This document shows, in pieces, positions 1 through 12,836 of a stretch of DNA of 64,000 nt (its first letter is position 1; each line of letters begins with the position of its first letter). A program made the position numbers and the translations under genes. The notes under the pieces were generated by a model. That model was not told the DNA's origin. It made no database searches and saw only the letters and a list, made by a program, of their open reading frames with translations. This stretch comes from Lactarius indigo (taxonomy: Eukaryota > Basidiomycota > Agaricomycetes > Russulales > Russulaceae), in assembly GCA_025766275.1 (NCBI GenBank), contig JAFKAC010000005.1:186001-250000 (forward strand), in the 5' to 3' direction.

Positions 1-643
1 CGGCAACGTCGAAGAGAGAAAGCATGATAGCGGATTCGGGGACGAGCAAACAAAACCTTTATGAGGCCTATATGATCGTATCGTCCGGAACCTTGGTGGC
101 ATGTTGACAAGTCATTGATGAGTCACTGGAAATACAACTCCGGGTTCTAAGAACCCCATCGTGGGATATTTCTAGTTGCAATAAGGTCGGCACAGATTAA
201 GCAGCTGCCTCGGGGAAGTGCCCGTTATTGTTCAAGGAATGTCTTTCGATAGCTTGATTATCCGACCAGACACCGAGATAGTGTATGGAGTCCAGAACTT
301 TAGGTCCGCGTGGCTGGCGGAGCAAGCCAAGAAGTTCGACGATAGGATCGCCCGAGGACGTCGCACCCAGAAAGGGCATCGTGGAGACGCCGCTGATGGC
401 AAATGTGCAGACGAAGACCAGGTGATGAGCTCAGAGCCAGGGGGCTAGAATGTGGGCAGGGGGGTTGAGGGAAAGTATGAGGGAACACGTACGGAACTCG
501 TACGCAATGACGGTCATGGCCGTGAAAGGTGCGCATGAGGCGAATGTGCAATTCGGAGATGATTCATCAATGATGATGCTACCGGCTAGGGCCTGATTGC
601 CGGAGTAAACATACATGTCGAGTCCCACTGGCATAACCGTACA
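1..643. other. No gene recognised
   Basis: Only short overlapping open frames without family resemblance or a consistent exon structure were seen. Confidence 0.5.
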
Positions 644-1072
644 GACCAGTGTTGTGCAGGTCAGTGACTAGTCGTGAGGGTCAGGAAAGTCATCTGACCA
701 TGGGGGTCAGTGACCGCGACCGCAAACAACCATGACTATTCCCACGTCCACCTATGGTGCAATAAGGAGTATAATGTAATAAAAATCTCAGATTCGGGAT
801 GTTCGAGTGCTACCGAGTGCTGTGATTACATGATGAGAAAAGTCAACGGTCATCCGCAATCGACGACTGGTCACTGAATGGTCAACACATGCATGACCTG
901 ACATCCGACTACGGCCCGGGGTCAACGACTGTCCAACACTAGCATAGGTGGACGTGGGAGAAGTCATGATTGTTTGCGGTCGCGGTCACTCAGGCTGACC
1001 CCCATGGTCAGATGACTTTCCTGACTCTCACGACTAGTCACTGACCGGTCACTGATCGGCACAACACTGGTC
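644..1072. repeat. Foldback / MITE-like element with long inverted arms
   Basis: The left arm (644-756) and right arm (943-1072) are imperfect inverted copies of each other over about 113-130 bp. Both outer ends carry the core ACCAGTGTTGTGC in opposite orientation. The arms are rich in short GTCAGTGAC / TGACTAGTC motifs. The 186-bp centre has no coding potential. This fits a non-autonomous DNA transposon or foldback element. No convincing target-site duplication was found, so the superfamily is left open. Confidence 0.8.
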
Positions 1073-1869
1073 CGCAGTCCTTGCGAGAGTCAAGTAAGCG
1101 CACTTATATCTCCGCACAGTAATATAGTATTCCAACAACCAATGCCTTTCCTCGGCCATCAGTTCTTCGTCCGTCAACTTGCGTCTGAGAGTCTACAAGG
1201 ACCACTAGCTGTCCTTGTCAGAAGAAGCGCGTAAGCAGAGGGTTGAGGGCTTTGAGTGGGAAACCAGATATGATCAAACCCATGCCTAATGATAGGACCC
1301 AGACATATCAGAAGCAAGAGCTGTTTCACTTGAAGGACGAGATGGATGCCACTGAGTGTTCAATATCAAGACGCATTCACAACTCTATTCCACGTGATCT
1401 AGTCTGCTTCCGCCATGTACAAAAACACGACCAGTGGCGCTTTCCGTGGTCTGATTCATCTGAATGTGGTGGCAAATTCGTACACGCGCTAGTAGTCGAA
1501 TGACCATGCCCCCGCGGTGCTGTAGGTGATCATGTCGCCTGTTTAGGGCACCGATTCCTAGCTAACTTGAGTTTTGTCGTATGACTCTCAGTGGGACATT
1601 GCCCTTTTCGAATTCTTGAGATTGACGTTGTTTTTTAATAGTAAAGGCACCTTCTCTTCAAATGCTGCTCCCTGAAGATTGGTTCACACATCACTGTGAG
1701 GACTGTGTTGTTCACCGCCGGGAACGTCATTGTAAAGAACCTAACGAAGGCATGACTTTGAAGCTCGTGTTCGAAGCGTGTCATCTGGGCAAGCGGAAGC
1801 GAAGAATCTCCGGACAGATTCCCGAGGCGTTTACGTGGAGCGTGGTCGCGTCTATGACGTGCAAATTAT

Positions 1870-2130
1870 ACATTTCGCAGTTCGCTCTTGGTCAGTTACT
1901 CGTCGACGTCGACGTCAACTGTAGTGTGCACTGCTACCCGGAACATTATAATAATAGTCTTGACCGTGCTGACACGAATGCGGCATCTTCAGGCCAGGAA
2001 CGAAGGATATAGTGGCGCTAGATGAGCAGGCAAAGGCGGCCGTCGAGGAGCGCAGTGCAGGGTCCTACCAGACGTGTTGGAAAATTTTGTTCGATGAGTG
2101 AGGAGACCGACTAGACCGTGACTTCGTTGA
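1870..2130. pseudogene. Decayed flank shared with the second NLR copy
   Basis: This stretch resembles 12598-12836: both start with repeated GTCGAC units, then share a run ending near GGAACGAAGGAT. It therefore belongs to the duplicated segment behind the NLR genes. The 12.6-kb copy keeps a short plus-strand frame (12668-12836) that is interrupted here. The original function is not recognisable. Confidence 0.45.
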
Positions 2131-2539
2131 ATCCGTGCCAATAAAGGTCGCGCTCGAAATGAAGCGCTCACTTTAACTTTACGAAACGTTCTTAGGTATC
2201 GGGCGGTAGGTTTGGCCTGGAAAGCGAGTTAGTATGCTCCGCAAATTTACTTTTTGTCACGGTGTACTTTAGGATATGTAAAAAGGGGGACTGGATCGTC
2301 GAGAATATCATAGACTATGCGTGGGCTATTTCCGGGGTATCACGCGCGAGTCGTCAACGCGTCAAGATCAAAGAAGGGAGGGATCGGACAAGAACAGGGA
2401 GGAAACAATATGTATTGCATCGTCCTTTCGTCCAGGTAGTAATCAGCACATAGACGGCACGGCATGCGTGCTCACTTGGATCAATATTCTGACATTGTGA
2501 CAACAACTACACGACCCCGTCTTGTCCTTCCAACGCGAA

Positions 2540-2717
2540 TTACAATGGGGTCATATCTTCCACGTCCTCCGTCTCTGCGTCCGCGCCGTGTGTATACAGG
2601 ATGCGTGTGACCTCGAGCTGCAATGACGGCACCAGGTGCAATGAGGTTCGGCGATTATTATTCCGAGCGTTCGGATTCGCACCATGCTCCAGTAATAGTC
2701 GTACAATCTGGGAATAA
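2540..2717 (-). pseudogene. Severed ankyrin tail of NLR copy 1
   Basis: In a different frame from the upstream ankyrin exon, this part still encodes an ankyrin unit (LLEHGANPNARNN) homologous to the C-terminus of NLR copy 2. A net 13-nt loss relative to copy 2, just upstream at about 2720-2750, puts the upstream frame onto a TGA at 2718. The severed frame itself ends where copy 2 has a CAA glutamine codon and this copy has TAA. Copy 1 therefore lacks the last ankyrin units. Confidence 0.75.
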
Positions 2718-5700
2718 TCACTTTTGGAGGTCGGAGCGCATTGGGGTCGAGCCGTCATCGTACTGAGACTTGGTATCTGTGTTGTGCTCAAGGAGCACTC
2801 GAACAATTTCGACGTGGCCCGCGCCTTCTGCGAGACTTTGTGGCGTCTGGTGATACTCATCTTGAAAATTTGCATCTGCGCCGTGGTCGAGTAAGCACCG
2901 TACAACACCAAGGTGCCCTCTGTACGACGCAAGTTGAAGTGGCGACTGGCCCCAGACGCCCTGAGCATCCACATCCACGCCACGCTTGAGCAGTGAGCGT
3001 ACAATGTCGACGTGACCTACCCATGATGCCGAGTGTAATGCAGTACCCGCGTTACCACCTATCACATTTGTGTACTGTGGGTATTTGAGAACAAGGTGTT
3101 CAACTATCTCTTGAAATCCACAAAGTGCGGCGTAGTATAACGGTGCCGCTCCTCGTTGTATTTCAGCTTTGATGGGAGGTGACCAACGGTAGTCAATGTC
3201 TTTTAACTTGACCCACGCGGAGAAGAATGGCCTTTCCGGCTCAAAGAGATATTCCATCCCATCGCGAATCCGTGCCGCCACATTCTCGACCTGTCCATGA
3301 GCCACCCAATGCTCAGCGGCATATTGAGCTAGAGGCGCACTTGCTGCGCCAGTTTCATCAACAGAGTCCCGCAGCAAGAAACCAAGACAGGCCCGGGCGA
3401 TAAGCGTGTTGGCATCTTCGACGACAATATGGTACCGAGAGATCTCTTTCGTCGAAGTGGCGAGGCGATCCGACAGTAAAAACTCCTTCACCGAAAAGTG
3501 CGAAAACTGAACGACCTGGGAATCGCCGGTGGGAACGATGGTAATCAGACTTGAACATATTGAAAGTACAGCTTGTTCGTGATCTTCCCACCGCCACTTT
3601 GAGTTCAATTTCGGGATCCCCTCCTTCGCCACATCGAAGTCAAAGGCGAGAAGTTCCGCAAGCTCGGCAACAGAAAGTGGTCGAACAGCCACCGTCAGGC
3701 ATTGCAGCATACGATGGGCATCCGCCCGGTTCCATTTCTTGATGTCCATCACGATTCGCTCGTATGTCTCGTGTAGCGATTCCGGAAGTTCATCTAGCGT
3801 CCGCCGCACACTTGATGGAAGACATTGTCGCAGCGCATCCAGCTGACAGTACACCCATCTGAACCTGGATCGAGACATGAGTGCATGAGCAGGAGTCATG
3901 AGTTTAGGACGACGAGCTTACATTCCGTCGGCCTTCTCTGAAAGCGCCTCGACAACCATTTTCTTGTCGTCCTCTCGCCATTTCTTCATCATCGTCTCCG
4001 AGTCTGAATACACAACAGAATTAACATAGTCGACGATATCTTTCTTTTGTCCGCTCTCGTCATGTAGCGATACCCGGTGATGTGCCAAGGGTGTAAGAGT
4101 AGCTCGAATATCGAACTCCGGTCGGCTCGTGACGCATATGTGGAGATTCGGTAGTCGAAGGTCTACGAGTTCCTTGACAAGTGTGAGGACTTGTTCGCGA
4201 GGGGACGGAATTCCGGGCCAGTTCGGACACTCGTCGAGCGCGTCAAGGATAATGTAAACAGGCGGTGAATTTGGAATCGTGAGCATATCCTTGAGACATT
4301 TAATCATTACACTGTCGCTTGGCTTTTGGGCACCATTTCCATGTGCAGAATAAAGGCGGGAGAGGATGTCGCAGCAAGGAGGAGACTGATCAGAAAGCTG
4401 GATGAGGAGAGATGGGAGGAGACTGCGACGGTGTTGCTTGTCGAGGTCCCTGAAGTCGAAATAAAAGTAGGCCATTAAGGCGGACCCTGCTTCGCGTAAC
4501 TTGAGGACGTCTTGGATGATCGTAGAACTAGACAGTAAAGTAAGCCTTTTGAGGTGCGGATAGATGGTGAGAAAGGACGAACCAAAGGATGCTCTTGCCA
4601 GAGCCAGCTAAGGGCGCAGATGGTGATAAGTAATCGATGGGAAAGAATGAAACGACATACGTTTGCCGTAGACCCACAAGAGAGAGCCAGTGGACTTCCA
4701 TTCGGCAAAGAAGCTCCCTTGAAAGAACCACGCGGTGGTCTCCCCATAGTGAATGTCGCATGCGATGTTGTGATTCGTTGATGGATCTGGTGGAGTAACC
4801 CATCTTCTAAGGCTCTCTCTCAATTGGTTCCCTATGAACGGGTTGGAGACACTGGAGCAGTAGCAAAAGGGTTGATCACAAACATTTCACCTCATCCACA
4901 TTGTTTGAGGTTTGCTGAAGAACCACCTTCGCGTCCTTGCCATCTAGCCAATATACGCGCAATCAAATAGGGTCAGCGAGTAGCCAACAAGCCACGCCTA
5001 CCTTTAATAACCACCTCCATCTTATCATCCACGCCCTTCAATTGCTTTCCGACAATCGTTACTTTGTTATCGACCACATGCGTCAGATCCAAGATCTGTG
5101 CTGCCGCCATCCGAGCCTCCTCTTGCGTCAATCCATCTAACCTCTTTAATGCCTCTTCGATGTCCTTCCTTCCCACCAGCTTCTTCAAGAATTTTTCTAA
5201 ACCAAGATTAGCATACACTCCTGGATTTCAAGGTGATAACGCACTAGCTCGACCCTGCTTCATCTCCTTCGTCGCAATCGCAAAGATGTTCAGAACTTCC
5301 GTCATTATCTTCACAATGATATCAGTCATCGCGTCAGTTGGTGGCACCTCCGTGTAGGACTCGAGGCGTTTGAAGAAGTTCTCGATGCGCTCGAAGAGAT
5401 CAGCAAGCGCTTCTTGACTCGCCTCGACATCCTTTGCGGCCTAACGGACGTCGCTGTTGAAAATCCTCCCACAAAGATATCAAGGAGGATGCTCACCAAG
5501 AGGAAGACTCCGACACCGGCAGAGACTACTTTTGCAGGCGGGAATATCTGCGAAAACGATTAGCCACGAGTAGAAGGCTAGTTAGCCAGTTGAGACTTTC
5601 CAGTCCAACCCCTTCGCCCAGAGTTGCGGAGAACGCGTAGAGCACATTGATAGTTGGGTTGAGCCAACTTGATAATCTCTCATTGCGGCTGTTAGACTGA

Positions 5701-5888
5701 TCGAACTCGTTGACTTTGTCATGAAGCACGGCAAGAATGTCACTGGAAGACTCGCAGGATTGTAGTTGTGTCGCGAGGGGATGCGTGAGAATGTCGGTCT
5801 TTGTCTTCTTCTCATATGCTTTTAGGGCAGCGAGAAAGATGGTGCGGAAATTAGAGGAATGAGTAGACGTGGAGGGAGTCTGTAGCAT
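2718..5888 (-). CDS. NLR-like protein, Goodbye-NACHT-ankyrin, copy 1 (C-terminally truncated)
   Basis: STAND-type NTPase of the fungal NLR class; relatives are thought to sense non-self or damage and trigger cell death or incompatibility. Eight exons fit in phase: 5888-5610, 5547-5497, 5440-5245, 5196-5002, 4831-4661, 4607-4583, 4527-3922, 3864-2718, giving 889 aa. The N-terminal part (about 1-240) resembles the Goodbye domain (NFRTIFLAALKAYEKKTKTD; AAKDVEASQEALADLFERIE). NACHT: P-loop GKPGSGKS at about 296-303, split by an intron, and Walker B YIILDALDEC at about 397-406. A helical linker with SVAELAELLAFD follows, then ankyrin repeats from about residue 745. The frame is cut at 2718 by a deletion relative to copy 2, so the last ankyrin units are missing. 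The exon 1 donor is the least certain boundary. Confidence 0.85.
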
Positions 5889-8589
5889 AATAGGAACAGT
5901 CAGGGATCGAGGGCCCGTCAATATAGATGGGAGGAAAAGGAACGTCCAGCGCCAAAATCGACACCTCACATCGGCAGTCACGGGCACTGCCTCATGGACG
6001 GACAGAACAGCGACAATATATACGATTGACGCTAAGCATTATGAAAGCCCTACTCCCACGTCCGTGACCGAACCAATCCTGGCTACCTTTCATTTCTTCG
6101 TGATGTCTTGGTGAAAACACCTCTCGAGTGGAGTTTGGGTCCATTTTTTATTAGCGAAAGGGCTTCGTTCAGATTTCGCTCTGAGGCCTGAGGATTGGCT
6201 CACACCCTTGGATCATTACAAGAATGGGAGGCGCTTCTCCAAGCTTCAATTTTCATATCTCTTGACAGACAGGACAGTAAGGCGTGGATCCGCAGGAGCA
6301 GAAGTCGGCCAAGTCTGCGTGACCGCGTCAGACAGAGTCATATCTCATTACAACTTGAACGTTTCTCAACCCACTTACTGTAGACATCAGGCACAGGGTT
6401 ACCGCAACTGCTCTGAGTCATCTCTTGTCGACGTCTTCTCGCTTCCACGTTGACGATTCCTACTACAGCCGATGCAGAGCCCCCTATATTTTTGCCTCCC
6501 AAGACTAGGGTACTCGAAGAACCGACTTCATCGACCAAGTCATCAACATCACTCCCTTTACACTGAACCGCCAGCACCAACCATCCGTCTCTCTCTCATC
6601 CCTCCAGCCTAGATGGACGCATACCCTTGCTATGATGCACTTGAGTGTCAGAAGAAAGTGATCACGCAATCGGGTGAGTAACGGGCCCAAGGTACGTCAA
6701 ATATTATTTGATCATTGTCGCTATTGCTCAATTATGGAGGCACAGCCACAGACAGGCGCAAGGGCACCAACATGCGGAGGGGAATGATGGACATTTACCT
6801 GACCTGAGATCAAGCCCATGATAATGAGCACGTACTCCAGTCGAAGTCGTAAGAGAGGAAGCCAGGGAGTTCCTGCGTGATCGTGAGCGCGCGCAACGTG
6901 GGTTCAGCCTGAGGCCGTCGACGACTTTCTTAAATGGCGGTATTTATTGTCTACCAAGTTACAGCTCGTGGTCAGCACGGACCGCTCGACTCATTTGAGG
7001 GGCTTGCGGAGCTGCTGGAGCAAGTCAAGCACCACCCTGGTCCCCGACAAATGAGAACACTGACAGCCCGGAGCTCGACTCGGAGGTGATGGGCCCGAGC
7101 GCACTTGTGAAGTATAAGAAGATCGGGCGGATTTTGCAGACGTACGTGGATGGGATGCGCTTGTATTCCCTTCTTTCTACATTGGTGTCAATGCCTACGA
7201 GTTCCTATCGAAGTGCATGAAGGACTACGGTCCCGAGGACTCGGATCTCGGGTTACTGTCATGCTGGCACATGTTCTACAAGGGTGTGTGGGCCGATGGC
7301 TTAAGGGAACACAATATGTTGTCAATAACCGCTCGGCAAGTCGCTCGCAGATACAAAACCATCGTGTCGCCTGTTAACTTGGCCTGTTTTCTTTTTTTTT
7401 TTTTCAAGGTCACTGGCAACAAGCGGATTCTTATTCTCATTTCGTTGCGTTTCGCTTTCTAGGTATGCAACGCAATATACTTTATCCAAAGTTCTTGATA
7501 CAGTACATAGTAGTACACTTGATGGAACTGACGCTTGATGAACTGTCCTGTATCTGCACTCTAGCTTATATCAGCCTTTACCAACTGGCGCTTCACCGTG
7601 ACGAGCCAACTCATCGCAGCGGTCCCGTCTTCCCGCCATTCTGTCGGACCCGGTAGCCATCTCCTTGCTCCTGGCCGGGCCAGCAACTCTTTGATGCTCC
7701 AGTTCTTCGGCAAGGATAGCTTGTCTCACTGCGATAGCACCTTAACTTACACACGTGTATATCGGTGTATTGAAACTCGACCACTCGGCCACTCCTTTTA
7801 CTTCCTTTCCCTAGGGTTTTGCTGGGTCGCAGTGGATGCCGGCCTGAACGCCTTGTCCCATGGCCATCGCCAAATTGCCACTCCTGCAACGACTCGGACT
7901 CGGACCTGATATGGAAAATTCCTGTCTTGGTTTGCCTAACGTTTGCGACCCACAAGAGGACGCCGCTCCATGGGCTACGTTGAGTTAGTAGAATGCCTTG
8001 CCAGTATATGTTGGCCCCTGGGATCCCCTATAGACGCGTCATGCGTGTCCAGAACTTTAGACACCAGTGGTAACACGTTTTCCGTCTCAATGTTCCACAC
8101 CTTCAGGTTCATTGCTTGAACCAGTGTGGCAGATATGCCTGACTTGAAAAAGTATACGCATTAAAGATGACATGGCACTTGACAGCATAAACAGTATATA
8201 CCACACCAAATGTCCAACTCCTCTTGTTTGGATCCAGACCAGAACGGACAACCCGAGGCCAGAACAATCAATTAGATACTGTAATCCCTAGATGAATAAT
8301 ACTTGGGGATAAGAGCATACACTCTACTCTGGACCACCAAACGCTCACGCGTCCCCGTAATATGAGCTCACCGCTGCGCTCAATCCTAACACCGTTTTCG
8401 TTTATCATTATTAGTATTTGAGCCCTACCCGGATCTATTCGAGAGCACATCGCGATCACCGGATCCCACACGAAAGCAACAAGTCCTAGTGTCCTGCCGT
8501 CATCAAAAAACTCCCCCCCAAAAAACAAACCCGACAACTCTCGACTCTGCATTTCAACCCACTTCCAACTGGTTCATTGCACGCTCACG
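5889..8589. other. Gene-poor spacer
   Basis: Lies between NLR copy 1 and the hexosaminidase gene. Apart from the decayed coding fragments listed at 6850-7380, I see only short random frames and no repeats of note. Confidence 0.5.
6850..7380 (+). pseudogene. Decayed coding fragments, family unknown
   Basis: Several protein-like segments follow one another on the plus strand in different frames: VVREEAREFLRDRERAQRGF near 6850, LVKYKKIGRILQTYVDGM near 7105-7160, and FYIGVNAYEFLSKCMKDYGP from about 7178. They have codon-like composition but no common frame and no clear splice sites. This looks like the eroded remains of a gene. I do not recognise the family. Confidence 0.35.
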
Positions 8590-10754
8590 CTACGCCGTCA
8601 AATCACACGCGAACGGGCGTAGCGCGCACCACTCGGGCTGCAGCGCGATAGTCTGCACCCCGCGGTTCCTGAAGCGGTACCCAAGCTCATGCAAGCGCGG
8701 CAGTGCAGCACTGACGTTACCGCCAGCGCCGCTCCAGAATACCTCAGCGGACGCAGCAGCGCGGGGCCAGACGATTGTATCCAGGTTCTGCGGGCCGGAC
8801 TGTTCTGTCCAGAGCAGTTGCTCCCCGCCAAGTACGAGTGGCGCTTGCGCTGCGGTCAGGTTCGCAAGCGGGTCGAAGGTGTATGCCTGTGCGTACGTTG
8901 TGAAAGATTGGCTTAGAGAGGGGGGACGTAACGCACGTTCTGCCAGGTCTTGAAAGGCTCGCACCAGCTGTTGCCTCCGGGATCGTTGCCTAACCATTCA
9001 CCGGCTCCGCAGTCCTGTTCGTGCCCGTCAGAATCCGCGCTGGAAAGGAACGCACGATGTGGTCAGACGACGTACTAGATAGAACGAATTGGATGCCGCG
9101 TGTATGAAGCGGAAACCCTTGGCCGCAACGGCAGCAGCGTTGTCGGACGAGATCCACACCCTAAGAGCGAATGCATCAGCGAACAAGGTGAAGAAGCAGG
9201 GATGAGACTCACAACGCGATTGTTTCGTTCGAGAGTGTCAGATTAAAGTTGAGTACCATCTCTGCGCCAACACGTCATTGCGCGAGACAGGGAAAGACGC
9301 GAATCGCCTACCCTCCCACACGACGGGCGTCTTTCCAAGGCCCCTCAGCGCCCCATGCGTCGCCTGCGTGAACGTATCGAGTGCCTGCGCGACCGTCCTA
9401 CCACCGAGGTCCTCCTGCGTCTGCGCGTCGTCCTGGTAGCACCGCGCGTTGATCTCGTCACCGCCCGTGCCGAACAGCGTCGACGGGAACAGCTTTGCGA
9501 CCGCGCTCAGTAGACCGACGGTGAAGTTGACCGTTGCGGGCGACGCGAGGCGCAGCTGACCTGCGGGCGGCTCATTTGCATACGTGACCCACGGCGTCGC
9601 CTCGGCGCACGCGATGTGTTCAGGGTGCGCTTTGGAGATGGAAGTAGTATGTCCGGGCGTGTCGATCTCCTGCGTGACTACCTATTCAGAACGCCGCACC
9701 GGCGATTGAAAGGGCTGCATACGACGAGAACGTCAATGCCGCGCTGTGATATGATTTTTGGAGGCGATAAGTCACAAAATCGGCGATAATGGGGGAGTAC
9801 ACACCGCGCCAGCGTAAGCTACGACGCTCGCGACATCACCGGGGGTATAAATTGCAGATTCGCTGTACGCGCCTTTTTGAGAGATCTCGGTGAAGCCTGG
9901 AACGACGAGGGGAAAACTCTGGCTGTCGACGATGTGCCAGTGGAACGTGTTGATCTAGGAGGTCGTGTGGCGTCGGGCTGTTCGGAGGGTACGTGGGGAC
10001 AATAGACGCACATGGACCCAAGACAACGCGTCGAGAGTGCGTTTGATGTCTGATACCAGGAAACTGAGATGATCTCCATGAGTCGCGGGCATAAAAATGG
10101 GCGCATATCACGTACTAGTTCCGCGCCGTGTCGAGCATGAACCCACGATACGGCTTTGCAGAAAGAAAAAACTCAGACCAGCCAAAATCGGACAGCGTGT
10201 TGCGGACGCACATAGGCAGGCGAGTCCTGGATGGCCACGGGCGCGCCGAGCGTATACACCGTCCCGCTCGCGGTGTACCACAACTGTGCGAACGTCGTCA
10301 AGCCGCGGAACAAGCCAAGCGTCGAGTTAGCACTGAGCACCGCGGCGTTGCCGTCAGCTGGCACGATGAGACTGTACGCCTCATCTCTGGTGCCGAGCGG
10401 GAGCGTGGCCTCCGTCGCGATAGGCCGGGGTTCACCCGAGGTGCTTCCGAGGTGGAGCGTGAGGCCGGGAAGTACCTTTGCGCTCTGGACCATGGGGATG
10501 TCATCCGCGCCGCGGCCGACTACGAGGCGGCCGAGCTTATCGCTGGAGATGAGGGCGCGGGTGCGGTCCACGGCGGCAAGGAGGTCTTTTGGTGCGTTGG
10601 GGACCGCTACGTGGATGGAGAACGAGGCGTCGAGGCGCAGGGCGCTAGAGCCGGTCTGGAGGTTTCGCGGCTGAGGCCATAGCGCCTGTGTTGCGTCTGG
10701 TAGTAGGAGCATGGCGCAAAGAAGCACGGTGATGGAGCGGAGAAAAGACGCCAT
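8590..10754 (-). CDS. Secreted beta-N-acetylhexosaminidase, GH20
   Basis: Cleaves terminal N-acetylglucosamine from chitin oligomers or glycoproteins outside the cell. Ten exons fit in phase: 10754-10212, 10153-10116, 10063-10012, 9954-9805, 9743-9723, 9669-9312, 9261-9213, 9160-9076, 9014-8937, 8886-8590, giving 556 aa, a normal size for fungal GH20. Residues 1-24 form a signal peptide ending ATQA before LWPQP. GH20 landmarks in order: [36 protein letters not shown], the catalytic Asp-Glu pair in TGGDEIN (about D339-E340), [12 protein letters not shown] (after the exon 8/9 junction), and the C-terminal [18 protein letters not shown]. The start is the first ATG, preceded by the signal peptide; an upstream in-frame TTG is not used. 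A weak AT-rich element (10811-10820) lies about 60 bp upstream. It is the only intact gene between the two NLR copies. Confidence 0.95.
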
Positions 10755-12597
10755 TGGAGACAATCTTCTCGGGGTATCGTTGGGGGTACTAAGCTTAGTG
10801 CTACTGCGTTCTTATATCATAATGGACCATGCGATGCACGATGCGGCCAACGCCAAAACAAGTCAGTCACAAGGGACGGAGTGTCGGCTGACTAGTGGAT
10901 GGGGATAGGCGACAAGAAGCAGGTATGGCATGGAACCGGACAGTTCATCAGAAGCTCTGTGATGAACAGCACAGATGAATAGCATACTCACAGTGGACTG
11001 AAGACTGTGGTGAGATAGACTAAGCAGCTGGAAAACAGCAGAGGGAGATCTTGCAAGTGGAAGCTAAAATGGTGTCTGGCACACAGCAGTGAGAGAACTG
11101 ATGATAGTATTACAGGGGAGAAGACATACCTGGCACACAGCAGTGAGAGAACTGATGTGGACCAGGGCGTACAAGCAGTCTACTTATACTGTACAGAGGC
11201 GTGACACTAGTACAAGGGAAGTAACTACAGGTCTCAGAGTACAAGGAGCGCATTGTTCTACAACAGGACAAAGGAGTGTGCATATGGAGAACAAGGCGTA
11301 TAGAACAAGAAGGGTCCAGACTAAGATGATATCATAATGACATCACAATAAAGATATATCTAAAGGAAGAACAAAGACGTAGTACAATGACAAGTCCAGA
11401 GGAGTCCGTATGATGTCATAGTACATGATGTCATAGGTGACGCAATGATAACTAATAGATTGTACAGATCAAAACAGTATCTAATCTACAAGTCCTTTAT
11501 ATCTAATCTAAAGCAGTCCATGCTGCAAGTCCGGTCCGTACGAGCCGCTAAGTGCGCAAGGGTCACTTATCAACACTCTGTGCATCCGTCGCTGCCAGTG
11601 CTCACAGAAGCAAATCATCTGCCCCAGTAGGTGGACTCCGCTCCCCCGGGCCGCCATTGCATTCGTCGTGAACGGTCCAAACGTTCCCACGAAAGTTATA
11701 TTAGTGTTCGGCATGTGGCGGAAGGAGAGGGGGTCTTTCCTTCCCTACACCGGCTTTAAAACCCCCCCATTTTTCAGGGTCAATACTTTGGAAGGGATGC
11801 TCGGTGGCGCGCACCTCGCCTCCAGAAAACGACTTCAGTCGCTCTGATCGTCTTATGCTTGGTCCTATGGCACTCGAAACGCGTCAATCCTGCAGCTCAA
11901 TTTCTACGGAAAATCTCACAGGAGTGCTAGCTAGCGCGTCCCCCTTTGAAATGAGACCTAGTTCTATTCTCCCTACGTTAGGCCACAGAGCGCTGTGGCT
12001 GCTGCCTCTCTTTGTGGCTTCTGTACTGCATGAGTTTGGCGCTCCCTCAGGCTACGCTTACATATCCATTGTACACAGTCCTGAATGCCAGAAAAGAGCT
12101 CATACTTTTTCTACCCTCAAAATGAGAGAAGCATCCACTGCTCCTTTGAACGAAGCACTGAGCATTTTTGTTCGTATCGGTAGGCTCTTTCATTTTCGTC
12201 AGCGAAATTTGTGCCATGGTCGGCAAACGTTGGTATCCTAGCTAGATCAACGCGAATATCTGTAAGCTTGTGATCTCTGATATCCACCGCACCTCACTGA
12301 GGTAGTACCCATAAGAAACTTGGAGTCCTCCCAAGAGTCCTCCACTGAATTTTCTCACATCCTCAGATAGCAACGGTACCTCAGCCTGCTACTCGGCGTG
12401 TCGGCGCTGAACATCATTATGTAGGACCTTCCCCCCAGACCTCATTCACCTGGGAAAGGTGAAAAAAATATCGATGCGTGCCATCTAGGAGAAAGGACGG
12501 GAGGCCTCCTTGGGGAGGTCGTTTACACGAATCGCAGTCCCGTCTATAACGAGTAAGAATAACATTTCGCGCCCCCACTCTAAATCGGTTGCGCTTC
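10755..12597. other. Repeat-rich spacer without a recognised gene
   Basis: About 10900-11500 is AT- and AG-biased, with recurring GATGTCATA-like words (for example 11325-11345 and 11405-11435) and one direct repeat, and looks like eroded repetitive DNA. From 11800 to 12240 there is a plus-strand open frame without an ATG at its start and without a recognisable domain. Confidence 0.45.
11076..11157. repeat. 28-bp direct repeat
   Basis: CTGGCACACAGCAGTGAGAG followed by AACTGATG occurs at 11076-11103 and again at 11130-11157, separated by 26 bp. Confidence 0.85.
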
Positions 12598-12836
12598 GGT
12601 GTCGACGTCAACTGAGGTTTGCACCTGGAACCGACAGTAGAGCTCTATTCTTGACCGCGTTGACCCGAATGAAGGCAGGAACGAAGGATAAAGTGGCGCC
12701 AGATGGGCAGTCAGAGGACGTCGAGGAACCCATGCAAGATCCTTGCCCGACGTATCGGGAAGATTTTTTCGATGGAGAAGACAGTGGCAAGGTGGCTTCA
12801 TTGAAACTGGGTCAATTATTGCAAGGCCACGCTTAA
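12598..12836 (+). pseudogene. Short acidic open frame, duplicated remnant
   Basis: From the ATG at 12668 the frame runs to a stop ending at 12836 (MKAGTKDKVAPDGQSEDVEE, then an acidic stretch). The homologous position in the 2-kb copy is broken by a stop. It lies downstream of, and opposite to, NLR copy 2, inside the duplicated segment. It may be a fragment of a formerly longer gene; no family is recognised. Confidence 0.3.

Larger units (their letters stand above)
1870..5888. repeat. Segmental duplication, copy 1 (NLR and 3' flank)
   Basis: Matches about 12590-16568. Corresponding NLR exon boundaries are offset by close to 10,680 bp and the coding parts are nearly identical. The shared 3' flank includes a block around 2209-2230 that recurs at 12882-12903 (GGCGGTAGGTTTGGCCTGG). 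Divergence is greatest in the last ankyrin repeats and the 3' flank. Confidence 0.85.

Noticed and set aside
1662..2012. 116-codon plus-strand frame
   Set aside because: Overlaps the decayed duplicated flank; the corresponding part of the second copy does not keep the frame.
5197..5244. In-frame TGA in the N-terminal part of NLR copy 1, suggesting a pseudogene
   Set aside because: The TGA lies inside a 48-nt GT-AG segment with a GCTAATC branch point, and removing it keeps the frame. It is an intron.
11804..12241. 145-codon plus-strand frame
   Set aside because: Starts with a non-ATG codon and shows no domain or conserved partner.
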